DNA from: Devosia rhizoryzae
GTDB lineage: Bacteria > Pseudomonadota > Alphaproteobacteria > Rhizobiales > Devosiaceae
DNA: 64,000 bases
NCBI RefSeq assembly: GCF_016698665.1
Contig: NZ_CP068046.1
Coordinates: 1,550,001-1,614,000 of the forward strand
Direction of reading: 5' to 3'
Shown here one piece after another: positions 34,468 to 42,029 of the stretch (position 1 is its first letter; each line of letters starts with the position of its first letter). The notes under the pieces were generated by a model. The model worked only from the letters and a program-made list of their open reading frames with translations, did no database searches and was not told where the DNA came from. The translations under genes and the position numbers were made by a program.

Positions 34468-35097
34468 TCAGACCGTCGCCTCGGGCACGATGCGCTTTTC
34501 GAGCACGGTATCGATGAGGCCAAAGGCCTTGGCTTCTTCCGGCGAAAGGAAGCGATCGCGCTCGAGAGCGTTCTCGATTTCCTCGTAGGTGCGGCCGGTG
34601 TGCTTTTCATAAATCTGATTAAGACGGCGCTTCAAACCCTCGACTTCCTTGGCATGAATCAGGATGTCGGTGACCTGCCCCTGGAAGCCGCCGGAGGGCT
34701 GGTGGACCATGACGCGCGAGTTCGGCAGCGAGGTGCGCATGCCGGCTTCACCAGCGGCAAGCAGCAGAGAACCCATAGACGCGGCTTGGCCCATGACCAT
34801 GGTTGCCACGGCCGGGCGGATGAACTGCATGGTGTCGTAGATGGAAAGACCTGCCGTCACGACGCCACCGGGCGAGTTGATGTAAAGCGCAATTTCCTTT
34901 TTCGGATTTTCCGATTCGAGGAACAGAAGCTGTGCGACGATGAGCGAGGCCATATTGTCCTCGACCACGCCGGTCACGAAGATGATGCGCTCGCGCAGCA
35001 GGCGCGAGTAGATGTCGAAGGCGCGTTCGCCACGGTTCGACTGCTCGACCACCATGGGAACGAGCGTGTTCATGTAAAGATCGTGCGGATCCCGCAT
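34468..35097 (-). CDS. clpP: ATP-dependent Clp protease proteolytic subunit ClpP
   Basis: A 209-residue serine protease that forms the double heptameric chamber used by ClpX and ClpA. The N-terminus [31 protein letters not shown] is typical of the alphaproteobacterial protein. The catalytic Ser lies in [15 protein letters not shown], the His in [13 protein letters not shown], and the Asp in the following region ([15 protein letters not shown] nearby). LYINSPGG is the oxyanion-hole strand. The ATG at 35097 follows AAGGGGC; longer in-frame codons up to 35196 are non-coding in character. Confidence 0.97.
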   Translation of the reverse strand: MRDPHDLYMNTLVPMVVEQSNRGERAFDIYSRLLRERIIFVTGVVEDNMASLIVAQLLFLESENPKKEIALYINSPGGVVTAGLSIYDTMQFIRPAVATMVMGQAASMGSLLLAAGEAGMRTSLPNSRVMVHQPSGGFQGQVTDILIHAKEVEGLKRRLNQIYEKHTGRTYEEIENALERDRFLSPEEAKAFGLIDTVLEKRIVPEATV

Positions 35098-35322
35098 AGT
35101 ATGCCCCTTGGCCATGCTCCAGGTCGCGGACCGGAGCGGCTTGGTTGTTTGGCACGCCCCTGCCCCGAACGCGCACTCGGATGAGCAGGATGACATGCCG
35201 GGAAAATCGAATCAGCGCGACTGGCCGATTGCAGCGACGCCGCCTTAACGGGCGGTAAAAGCACAGATAGGCGGCAATGGGGCGCGCTTCAATAGTGCAC
35301 CTGCGTCTTGTTGCGCCAAGCG

Positions 35323-35550
35323 TCAGACAAAGGCGACGGTGACGCCCTTCTTCTTGAAGTAGGATTGCATCAGCTTGCGGCCCTGCCGATTGCCTTGTGC
35401 GAGCTTGGCGGTCTCGAAGGTCGCTTCCTTGGCGCCCTCCTTGCCCATGGCACCCTTAAGGGCTGCGATGTGCAGGTCAAGGTCTTCGTTGCCATTCTGG
35501 ATCGAGGCATAGATCGCGTCGATGGCTTGGGTAACGGTGATGTCGCTCAC
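35323..35550 (-). CDS. Small conserved-looking protein of unknown function behind brnTA
   Basis: A 75-residue soluble protein. Its first half is acidic and helical (ITVTQAIDAIYASIQ, NEDLDLHIAALKGAMG); its second half is basic (KLAQGNRQGRKLMQSYFKKKG), so a nucleic-acid or ribosome contact is possible but not shown. I recognise no family. It starts 10 bases after the brnA stop on the same strand, so it is probably transcribed with the toxin-antitoxin pair. There are no cysteines and no signal peptide. It could be an unrelated passenger. Confidence 0.7.
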   Translation of the reverse strand: MSDITVTQAIDAIYASIQNGNEDLDLHIAALKGAMGKEGAKEATFETAKLAQGNRQGRKLMQSYFKKKGVTVAFV

Positions 35551-35560
35551 GGGAAAATCC

Positions 35561-35848
35561 TCAGTCGAGTTTTGCCGCCTTCAGAACATCATTGATGCGC
35601 GCTTGCCAACCCTTTCCTGTGGCTTTGAACTTTTCGATAACGTCCGGGTCGAGCCGAAGAGATATTTGCTGCTTTGGGGCAGCGACGGCGGGACGGCCAC
35701 GGGCGCGGCGGATGCGCGCGTAGAGTTCAAGATCGAACTCGGAAAGTGGCTTCAGCCCAGCCAGTTGTTCATCCGTAAGTTCTGGGGAGTCCACCGCGTC
35801 CCAATCCTCTTTGGTGAAGCCAAGACCTTCGCGAAATTCCTTGTTCAT
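35561..35848 (-). CDS. brnA: BrnA-type antitoxin
   Basis: A 95-residue protein. The C-terminal half has the BrnA signature: KQQISLRLDPDVIEKFKATGKGWQARINDVLKAA, a ribbon-helix-helix DNA-binding fold that in known BrnTA systems also represses the operon. The N-terminal part (ELTDEQLAGLKPLSEF) would bind and neutralise the toxin. Its ATG overlaps the brnT stop by four bases (35845-35848), the usual toxin-first order of this family. The surrounding sequence is less GC-rich than its neighbours, which suggests acquisition by transfer. Confidence 0.9.
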   Translation of the reverse strand: MNKEFREGLGFTKEDWDAVDSPELTDEQLAGLKPLSEFDLELYARIRRARGRPAVAAPKQQISLRLDPDVIEKFKATGKGWQARINDVLKAAKLD

Positions 35849-36090
35849 AATGCTTCTCTCTCCTTCTCACTCGCAGGGCGCATTGAGATGACCGAGATTG
35901 CTTCCAAGCCATACTGCACATGGACTACGGTTGTGCCACGTCCATTCAGCCACCCAACCGCCAAGCGACGACCCAACTTGGTATCTTCGAAATACGCATC
36001 CTCGAAAAACTCGAGCGTTAAGTCCGCGAAGTCCAAGCCGTGCTTGAGCAAGTTCGCGCGTCGTTTCGGCTCGTCCCAAATGATCTTCAT
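35845..36090 (-). CDS. brnT: BrnT-type ribonuclease toxin
   Basis: An 81-residue toxin of the RelE-like fold. It has the family pattern: IIWDEPKRRANLLKHGLDFADLTLEFF near the start, DTKLGRRLAVGWLNGRGTTVVHVQY, and SVISMRPASEKEREAL at the end, where the conserved Arg and Glu residues belong to the RNase active site. Known members stop growth by cutting RNA under stress. It is the promoter-proximal gene, with brnA overlapping its 3' end. It diverges from the P450 gene across 122 bases. Confidence 0.92.
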   Translation of the reverse strand: MKIIWDEPKRRANLLKHGLDFADLTLEFFEDAYFEDTKLGRRLAVGWLNGRGTTVVHVQYGLEAISVISMRPASEKEREAL

Positions 36091-36212
36091 TTATGTATCA
36101 CGTTAAATAGGGCGATCCAATGATGTTGCCAGTGGAGCGGTGCGGCGTCGATGGTGATTGCATTGGCGTGGCCGGGCCTTAAGGTCGAGCTGTCGCAACC
36201 AGTTCCAAGACC

Positions 36213-37469
36213 ATGGCCGCCATTATCCAAGTCAAGCCGATCACCGATGTCCCGGCCCATCTCCGCGCTTCTGCGAAACCGCAGCACCCGGTTTTCTTCC
36301 AGAATCCTTATGCCTTCTATAGGCAGCAGCACGCTTCCCACCCGGCATTCTTTTGGGAGGAGTATGGGCATTGGTGCTTTTCGGATTTCCGTTCGGTCAG
36401 CGCCCTTCTTCGCGACAAGCGCCTGGGTCGTGAAATCCTCCACGTAGCGACGCGCGAGGAGATCGGGTTGCCGCCGCCTAAGCCGCACACGGCTGACTTC
36501 GATCTCACCGAACAATATTCGCTGCTGAACCTAGAACCGCCAGCGCATACTCGACTGCGGACGCTGGTAAATCGCGCCTTCGTTTCGCGGCAGGTCGAGC
36601 AGTTGCGACCGCGGATCCGGCAGCTGGCGCATGACACGATCGATGCGTTCGAGGGGTACGATCAGGTTGACCTGATCAAGGCTTTTGCGGCGCCGATCCC
36701 GGCTATCGTCATTGCCGAAATGATTGGCCTTCCTGCGGAAGCCGCGCCGCTTTTGCTGCAGTGGTCGAACCGCATGGTCACCATGTACATGTATGGCGTG
36801 ACGCATGAGACCGAGCTCGACGCCAACCTGGCGGCGGCCGACTTCATGGTCTATCTGCGCGAGGCGATCGCCGAGCGCCGCAGGGCACCGCGGGAAGATC
36901 TCCTCAGTCACATGCTCACCAGCGACCGCGAAGGCGATGTGCTCAGCGATGACGAGGTGATGTCGACTGCAATCCTCCTGCTCAATGCTGGGCACGAAGC
37001 CACGGTGCACACGACGGGCAATGGTGTGAAATCGATCTTAGAAAGCGGGCTCGATCCTGCATCGCTCTTTGTAACGCCAGAGCAGGCGGAAAAGACCGTT
37101 GAAGAGTGCCTGCGCTTCGACGCGCCGCTCCATCTCTTCACCCGGTACGTGCTGGCAGACACCGAAATAGAGGGCATTCCGCTGCGCAAGGGCGACGTCG
37201 TTGGCTTGATGCTCGGCGCCGCGAACCGGGACCCTGCCCGCTTTGCTCATGCCGACCGGTTCGATCCGTTCCGGACCGATGGCGCCAATGTCAGCTTCGG
37301 TGCTGGCATTCACTTCTGCATCGGCGCGCCGCTAGCACGAATCGAGTTGCAGGAAGCGATGGGCGTGTTGTTCGAACGCTTGCCGAAGCTCAGGATTGTT
37401 GAGCCGCCGCGCTATGGAAATGTTTATCACTTCCATGGGCTCGAGAAGCTGATGGTGGGGTGGAGGTAA
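36213..37469 (+). CDS. Cytochrome P450
   Basis: A 418-residue soluble bacterial P450 that should use O2 and electrons from a ferredoxin system to oxidise an organic substrate. The haem-binding loop SFGAGIHFCIGAPLARIE carries the thiolate ligand Cys369. The I-helix is AILLLNAGHEATVHTTGNG; its acid-alcohol pair is Glu-Ala-Thr rather than the usual Asp/Glu-Thr, the Glu being shifted by one. The K-helix ExxR is EECLRF, and a meander PxRF is DPFR. No ferredoxin or reductase gene is adjacent. The closest guess is the CYP107/CYP109-like soluble group; the substrate is unknown. Confidence 0.93.
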   Translation: MAAIIQVKPITDVPAHLRASAKPQHPVFFQNPYAFYRQQHASHPAFFWEEYGHWCFSDFRSVSALLRDKRLGREILHVATREEIGLPPPKPHTADFDLTEQYSLLNLEPPAHTRLRTLVNRAFVSRQVEQLRPRIRQLAHDTIDAFEGYDQVDLIKAFAAPIPAIVIAEMIGLPAEAAPLLLQWSNRMVTMYMYGVTHETELDANLAAADFMVYLREAIAERRRAPREDLLSHMLTSDREGDVLSDDEVMSTAILLLNAGHEATVHTTGNGVKSILESGLDPASLFVTPEQAEKTVEECLRFDAPLHLFTRYVLADTEIEGIPLRKGDVVGLMLGAANRDPARFAHADRFDPFRTDGANVSFGAGIHFCIGAPLARIELQEAMGVLFERLPKLRIVEPPRYGNVYHFHGLEKLMVGWR

Positions 37470-37470
37470 G

Positions 37471-37509
37471 ACCCCCACCCGGCCTCCCCCGGGTAGTCGG
37501 GGGAGGAGC
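37471..37509. repeat. GC-rich palindromic intergenic repeat, copy 7
   Basis: GACCCCCACCCGGCCTCCCCC is followed by a CGGGGGAGGAG arm, the short form also seen at 3948. It begins right after the P450 stop, in the gap before the convergent symporter gene. Confidence 0.65.
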
Positions 37510-37530
37510 ACTTCGCCTTAATACCAACCG

Positions 37531-38898
37531 TTACTCAGCAGGCACGGCTTCGGCGTCGAGGTCTTCGATGGTCTTGCCGTTGTCGTAGACCGCCTGGTTG
37601 AGCATGCCCTGGCGCTTGGCGACGATGGTGGGGACCAGCGCCTGGCCAGCGACGTTGACCGCGGTGCGGCCCATGTCGAGGATCGGGTCGATGGCCAGGA
37701 GCAGGCCGACGCCTTCAAGCGGCAGACCGAGGGTCGAGAGCGTCAGGGTCAGCATGACGGTCGCGCCGGTAAGGCCGGCAGTCGCTGCCGAGCCGATGAC
37801 CGAAACGAAGACGATCAGCAGGTAGTGCTCGATGCCGAGGCTGATGCCGAAGAACTGGGCGACGAAGATGGCCGAGATCGCCGGATAGATCGAAGCGCAA
37901 CCGTCCATCTTGGTCGTGGCGCCGAGCGGCACGGCAAAGGACGTGTATTCGCGCGGCACGCCCAGATTCTTCTCAGTGATGCGTTCGGTCACCGGCAGAG
38001 TGCCGATGGAGGAACGCGACACGAAGGCGAGCTGGATGGCGGGCCAGGCGCTCTGGAAATAGCGGATCGGATTGAGGCCGTTGATCTGCAGCAGTACCGG
38101 GTAGACGACGAAGAGCACAAGGGCGAGGCCGATATAGATGGCCGCGGCGTACCAGCCGAGCTGAGCCAGCGCGTCCCAGCCGTAAACGGCCACGGCATTG
38201 CCAAGCAAGCCGATGGTGCCGATCGGCGTGAGGCGGATGACCCACCACAGGACCTTGTGGATGACCTTGAGGAAGGAGCGGTTGAAGGCGAGGAAGACGT
38301 CCGCCGCCGGACCCACCTTGAGCGCTGCGATGCCAATGACGATCGAGACGATCAGGATCTGCAGGACGTTGAAGTTGAGGCTGGTGGTCGCCGAACCGTC
38401 GGTGACGCGGGTGGAGGCTTGGAGGCCGATGAAGTTGGAGGGGATCAGGCCCTTGAGGAAGTCGAGCCAGGACCCCGTGGATGAAGGAGCGCGTGCGGCT
38501 TCGGCAGCGACTTCGGTGTTGAGGCCAGGCTGGATGATGAGGCCGAGCGCGATACCGATGACGACGGCGATTAGCGCGGTAATGGCAAACCAGAGTAGGG
38601 TCTGCCAGACCAGCTTGGCTGCATTGTTGAGTTCGCGAAGGTTGGCGATCGAGGCGACGATGGCGGTGAACACCAGCACCGGCACAAGAGCGCGCAGCAG
38701 CGACACGAAGGACGAGCCGACGGTTGCGAGAGTCTGGGTCAGCCAATTTGCATTGCCGGCGGCGTCTGGACCCATGTTGCGGGCGATAAAGCCGAGGACA
38801 AGGCCGATGACCATGGCCGCCAGGACCTGGACACCGAAGTTGAGGTAGAACGGTTTCGGCGCACGCGGAGCCGCGGCGGCCGAGATTGTGGTGGGCAT
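37531..38898 (-). CDS. Dicarboxylate/amino acid:cation symporter (DAACS family)
   Basis: A 455-residue inner-membrane carrier with eight helices and two re-entrant loops. Family markers are SSIGTLPVTERI (the first hairpin, serine-rich), FAVPLGATTKMDGCASIYPAI, where the MDG of this motif takes the place of the NMDG in glutamate carriers, and ATAGLTGATVMLTLTLSTLGLPLEGVGLLLAIDPILDMGRTAVNVAGQAL near the C-terminus with the cation-binding Asp. It should import a C4-dicarboxylate or acidic amino acid with Na+ or H+. The ATG at 38898 starts the conserved part; 24 codons upstream are not family-like. Confidence 0.92.
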   Translation of the reverse strand: MPTTISAAAAPRAPKPFYLNFGVQVLAAMVIGLVLGFIARNMGPDAAGNANWLTQTLATVGSSFVSLLRALVPVLVFTAIVASIANLRELNNAAKLVWQTLLWFAITALIAVVIGIALGLIIQPGLNTEVAAEAARAPSSTGSWLDFLKGLIPSNFIGLQASTRVTDGSATTSLNFNVLQILIVSIVIGIAALKVGPAADVFLAFNRSFLKVIHKVLWWVIRLTPIGTIGLLGNAVAVYGWDALAQLGWYAAAIYIGLALVLFVVYPVLLQINGLNPIRYFQSAWPAIQLAFVSRSSIGTLPVTERITEKNLGVPREYTSFAVPLGATTKMDGCASIYPAISAIFVAQFFGISLGIEHYLLIVFVSVIGSAATAGLTGATVMLTLTLSTLGLPLEGVGLLLAIDPILDMGRTAVNVAGQALVPTIVAKRQGMLNQAVYDNGKTIEDLDAEAVPAE

Positions 38899-39070
38899 TG
38901 GGAAGGAGCCTTTCGGGTGCGCGTGACGACTGCTCAAACGTTGTGCAGTCAGCCACACGTTTGACCACAACCTACGCTTCCGCTGGCTTTCTTGCAGCGA
39001 ATGGCATTGCCTTTGCTGGTCGGCTAGAAGAATTTTCTACGTTCAGCGTGCCGATAAGAGAAAAAGCATC

Positions 39071-39709
39071 TTAGAGGCGCCTGGATAGCAGGCTTGTCAG
39101 GGCAGCGACTACAGGGATGGCAAGCAGACTCGCCGTCATCGAGGCGACCAGCACCGCTGGCCCGGGATCGGCCCAGGCCAGCCAGGCGAGCGTGACTGCC
39201 GCGGCGCCGCTGATGATCCCGGTGAGCCGGTGCACCAAGACCCAGGCGCGGTCCGAACCGATGCGCCAGGGCATGCGCAGACCGGCATAGGAATGGCGCT
39301 CTGCCTCGAAGATGACAACCGCAAAGATGGCAAGTATTGCGGCAAGGCCGAAGGCTGTCAGGCGGAAAAAATCGAGATCGGAGCCGATTGCCAGAAACAC
39401 GAGCGACAACTGGCAGGCGGCAGCCGTGGCTAGCGTGACCGTCAAAACTGGATCGAGGATGTGCTGGGTCTTCGCAAAGTGATTTTTCGTCAGGGCACGA
39501 CCGAGCAGGAAGAACGCGGCCATCATAGCGATTTGGAGCAGTGGAGCCGCAGCGATAGCCCGATCGCGCGGCCACAGGATGTCAGCCGTCGAGCCCCGCC
39601 AGTGGGCTGGGAAGGCAAAGCTTGCGGGCACATGGGCGACGATGACGCCGACCATGGCGATAGTCACGCCGAAGATCAGCAGATGGAAGCGGGTGACGAG
39701 GCTGGGCAT
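39071..39709 (-). CDS. SdpI/DUF1648-like membrane protein
   Basis: A 212-residue protein with about six membrane helices. The segment HVPASFAFPAHWRGSTADI resembles DUF1648, and YAGLRMPWRIGSDRAWVLVHRLTG matches the SdpI pattern (G-x-R-x-P-W, then W-x-x-x-H/N). In Bacillus, SdpI protects against the SdpC toxin and signals to an ArsR-type repressor; other members have no known role. No toxin gene is next to it. The ATG at 39709 begins the hydrophobic region; 42 more in-frame codons overlap the divergent NmrA-like gene and are unlikely to be used. Confidence 0.72.
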   Translation of the reverse strand: MPSLVTRFHLLIFGVTIAMVGVIVAHVPASFAFPAHWRGSTADILWPRDRAIAAAPLLQIAMMAAFFLLGRALTKNHFAKTQHILDPVLTVTLATAAACQLSLVFLAIGSDLDFFRLTAFGLAAILAIFAVVIFEAERHSYAGLRMPWRIGSDRAWVLVHRLTGIISGAAAVTLAWLAWADPGPAVLVASMTASLLAIPVVAALTSLLSRRL

Positions 39710-39770
39710 GGAACCGATCCGGGGCTTGCGCAGATATAGGTGAGAAGCCGAATTTGGAAAGAGCAGAAGC

Positions 39771-40646
39771 ATGATCATCGTGCTTGGTGCCTCGGGAGGG
39801 GTTGGGTCCGAGGTTGTCAAAGCTTTGCGGGACAAAGGCGAGGCCGTGCTGGCAGTCGTCCATAGTCACCAAAGGGCCGAAGCGATCCGTGCCGAGGGTA
39901 TCGAGCCTGTGGTGGTCGACCTCCGGAACGACCGCGACTTGCGCAAAGCATTCGGGCGCGGCAAGCGGGCGTTCCTGCTCAACCCTCCGGGCGATCCGCG
40001 CGGCGATGCGGAGGAAGCCGAGCTCGAAACCGGGCGGAGCATCGCGCTGGCGCTTGAGGATTCTGGGCTCAAAAAGGTGGTGCTGGCCTCGACCTATGGG
40101 GCGCAGGCTGGCCACGCCATTGGCGATCTCTCGACGCTGTTCGAGCTCGAGCGACGCGTTCTAGCAAGCGGCATTCCGGTGGCGATCAATCGGGGCTCCT
40201 ACTACTTTTCCAATCTCGATATGCTGATCGAGCCGGCGCGTCAGGGCGTGTTGCCGACAGCTTTCCCCGAGGACTTTGTATTACCGATGGTAGCGCCGAG
40301 GGATCTTGGACGCGCGGCGGCGGAACGGCTGACGAGCGGCGTCGAGGATGTCGGCTTGCGCAATGTGGAAGGGCCGGAGCGCTATCGCTTTGGGCAGGTG
40401 GCAGAGGTGCTGGGGCGATGGCTTGGGCGCGAGGTCAAAGTGCAGACGACGCCGCGGGATGGCTGGGAGGATAGTTTCCGGCAGGTGGGATTTTCGCCGG
40501 AGTCTGCACACAGCTTTGCGCGGATGACGGAGGCAACGGTGGACGGGGAGTTCCCCGAGGATGTCTGGCGTGGTGAGGTGGGGTTGGAGGCATATTTGGC
40601 TGGTCTAGTTGGACAGCAGAAGGCGCCCCCTTCCGAGCTGCGCTAA
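39771..40646 (+). CDS. NmrA-like NAD(P)-binding protein
   Basis: A 291-residue atypical short-chain dehydrogenase. The nucleotide site is IIVLGASGGVGSEVVKAL at the start, followed by VVVDLRND, ALEDSGLKKVVLASTYGAQ and a C-terminal part typical of NmrA/QOR2-like proteins. The catalytic Tyr-x-x-x-Lys of classical enzymes is not evident, so it may sense the cofactor ratio or be a quinone reductase. The last residues, APPSELR, and the stop codon are encoded by an intergenic repeat copy (from 40619), so its C-terminus has been reset by that element. Confidence 0.85.
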   Translation: MIIVLGASGGVGSEVVKALRDKGEAVLAVVHSHQRAEAIRAEGIEPVVVDLRNDRDLRKAFGRGKRAFLLNPPGDPRGDAEEAELETGRSIALALEDSGLKKVVLASTYGAQAGHAIGDLSTLFELERRVLASGIPVAINRGSYYFSNLDMLIEPARQGVLPTAFPEDFVLPMVAPRDLGRAAAERLTSGVEDVGLRNVEGPERYRFGQVAEVLGRWLGREVKVQTTPRDGWEDSFRQVGFSPESAHSFARMTEATVDGEFPEDVWRGEVGLEAYLAGLVGQQKAPPSELR

Positions 40647-40774
40647 GCCTTCGGCTAAGCTTCGCTTGCCTTCCCTTCTGAGGGGGAAGGTAGATCTGGG
40701 CGCAGACATAGACTGAGAGTCGAAGGTGACCCCTCATCCGCCCTTCGGGCACCTTCTCCCGAAAGGGGAGAAGG
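40619..40774. repeat. GC-rich palindromic intergenic repeat, copy 8
   Basis: CGCCCCCTTCCGAGCTGCGC, TTCGGCTAAGCTTCGCTTGCC and a CCTTCCCTTCTGAGGGGGAAGG hairpin resemble the copy at 16988. A second, different hairpin follows: CACCTTCTCCCGAAAGGGGAGAAGG, preceded by CCCTCATCCGCCCTTCGGG. It overlaps the 3' end of the NmrA-like gene. Confidence 0.75.
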
Positions 40775-40784
40775 AAAGAAAAGA

Positions 40785-40808
40785 AAAGGGCCGGTTTCCC
40801 GGCCCTTT
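40785..40808 (-). terminator. Rho-independent terminator of rplM-rpsI
   Basis: A perfect 10-bp stem (AAAGGGCCGG / CCGGCCCTTT) with a four-base loop, 21 bases after the rpsI stop. On the minus strand TCTTTTCTTTCC follows. Confidence 0.88.
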
Positions 40809-40829
40809 GAAATCGCAAAAATTCGAAGC

Positions 40830-41312
40830 TTAGCGCTTGGAGAACTGGAAGGAGCGGCGGGCCTTGGCCTTGCCGTACTTCTTGCGTTCGACGACGCGCG
40901 AGTCGCGGGTCAGGAAGCCACCCTTCTTGAGGGTCGGACGCAGGGCAGGCTCGAAGAAGTTGAGCGCCTTGGAAATGCCGTGACGAACGGCACCGGCCTG
41001 GCCGGAGAGACCGCCGCCGGCAACGGTGACGTTGACGTCATACTGCTCGGTGCGTTCGGTGGCGACGATCGGCTGCTGCACGATCAGTTGGAGAACCGGA
41101 CGGGCGAAGTACTTGGCGAATTCGCGGCCGTTGACGGTGACCTTGCCCTTGCCGGGCTTGATCCAGACGCGAGCGACGGCGTTCTTGCGCTTGCCGGTGG
41201 CATAGGCGCGGCCGAGGCTGTCGAGCTTCTGGACATGGACCGGTGCGGTGTTGGCGGCGGGAGCTGCTGCCGAGGTGCCGAGGTCTTCGAGAGAATTGAT
41301 GGTTTCAGCCAT
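40830..41312 (-). CDS. rpsI: 30S ribosomal protein S9
   Basis: A 160-residue protein. The core from about residue 30 has the S9 hallmarks [54 protein letters not shown] and the end [24 protein letters not shown], whose terminal SKR reaches the P-site tRNA. The first 30 residues are an Ala-rich extension found in Hyphomicrobiales S9. One base separates it from rplM, so the two are co-transcribed and coupled. Confidence 0.98.
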   Translation of the reverse strand: MAETINSLEDLGTSAAAPAANTAPVHVQKLDSLGRAYATGKRKNAVARVWIKPGKGKVTVNGREFAKYFARPVLQLIVQQPIVATERTEQYDVNVTVAGGGLSGQAGAVRHGISKALNFFEPALRPTLKKGGFLTRDSRVVERKKYGKAKARRSFQFSKR

Positions 41313-41313
41313 A

Positions 41314-41778
41314 TTACTTCACCCGGACGTTCTTGGTGTTCATCGCAGCAACGTCGAGCTTGGTCGGGTTCTGTGCGACATGGGGATGCTCGGCGCCGGC
41401 GTAGACACGCAGGTTCTTGAGCTGGGCACGGGTCAGCGGGCCGCCCGGCATCATGCGGCGAACGGCGTTTTCGAGGACGCGGTTCGGGAAGCGGCCTTCC
41501 AGCAGCTCGCGCGCGGTGCGGTCCTTGATGCCGCCGGGGTAACCGGTGTGCCAGTAGAAGCGGTGCTGGTCCAGCTTGCGGCCGGTCAGCTTCACCTTGT
41601 CGGCATTGATGACGATGATGTTGTCACCCATGTCCATGTGGGGGGTGAAGGTCGGCTTATGCTTGCCGCGCAGGCGCGAGGCAATGATCGAAGCAAGGCG
41701 ACCGACGACAAGCCCTTCGGCGTCGATGATCATCCACTGCTTTTCGATCTCGCTCGGTTTTGCCGAGTACGTGCTCAT
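41314..41778 (-). CDS. rplM: 50S ribosomal protein L13
   Basis: A 154-residue protein with the L13 pattern: [48 protein letters not shown], then [43 protein letters not shown] and a final EHPHVAQNP. It is an early assembly protein of the large subunit. It leads the rplM-rpsI operon, and a strong hairpin lies in its leader (41803-41825). In E. coli L13 represses its own operon by binding the leader; whether that holds here is not shown. Confidence 0.98.
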   Translation of the reverse strand: MSTYSAKPSEIEKQWMIIDAEGLVVGRLASIIASRLRGKHKPTFTPHMDMGDNIIVINADKVKLTGRKLDQHRFYWHTGYPGGIKDRTARELLEGRFPNRVLENAVRRMMPGGPLTRAQLKNLRVYAGAEHPHVAQNPTKLDVAAMNTKNVRVK

Positions 41779-41802
41779 GTCGAAAATCCTATGAAATCAA
41801 GC

Positions 41803-41825
41803 GGCCGGCTCACGAGGAACCGGCC
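41803..41825 (-). promoter_or_regulatory. Stable hairpin in the rplM leader
   Basis: GGCCGGTTC and GAGCCGGCC form nine pairs (one G-U) around CTCGT, ending 25 bases before the rplM start. No T-run follows, so it is more likely a regulatory or stabilising structure than a terminator. Confidence 0.5.
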
Positions 41826-41837
41826 AGTTCGAGGCGG

Positions 41838-41866
41838 GGTGTAGGGGAGATTCACCGTAGCGTCAA
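41838..41866 (-). promoter_or_regulatory. Sigma-70-type promoter of rplM-rpsI
   Basis: TTGACG (41861-41866), 17 bases, TACACC (41838-41843) on the minus strand, about 60 bases upstream of the rplM start, with a leader that contains the hairpin. Confidence 0.6.
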
Positions 41867-41956
41867 GAGGGTGAAAAAGCGTAAAGATTACAGTGACTTA
41901 TGAATGCGGTATTATTATACCGTATGTTTCTTGTGGTGTGAACATTGATTTGAGCG

Positions 41957-42014
41957 AGGGGCTCCCCTCTCCACCGCCTTTGGCGGTCCCCCTCTCCCGC
42001 AGGCGGGAGAGGAA
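41957..42014. repeat. GC-rich palindromic intergenic repeat, copy 9
   Basis: CTCCCCTCTCCACCGCC, TTTGGCGGTCCCCCTCTCCCGC and AGGCGGGAGAGG give two overlapping hairpins (CCGCC/GGCGG and CTCTCCCGC/GCGGGAGAG). It lies downstream of ctaA, against the rplM promoter region. Confidence 0.65.
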
Positions 42015-42029
42015 TGAGAAGTGCGGGAT

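Noticed and set aside
35561..37469. BrnTA plus P450 as a biosynthetic or defence island
   Set aside because: There are no further biosynthetic, restriction or nuclease genes, no integrase and no attachment repeats near by.
742..42014. Repeats read as a CRISPR array
   Set aside because: Copies are dispersed, differ in length and orientation, and have no regular spacers.
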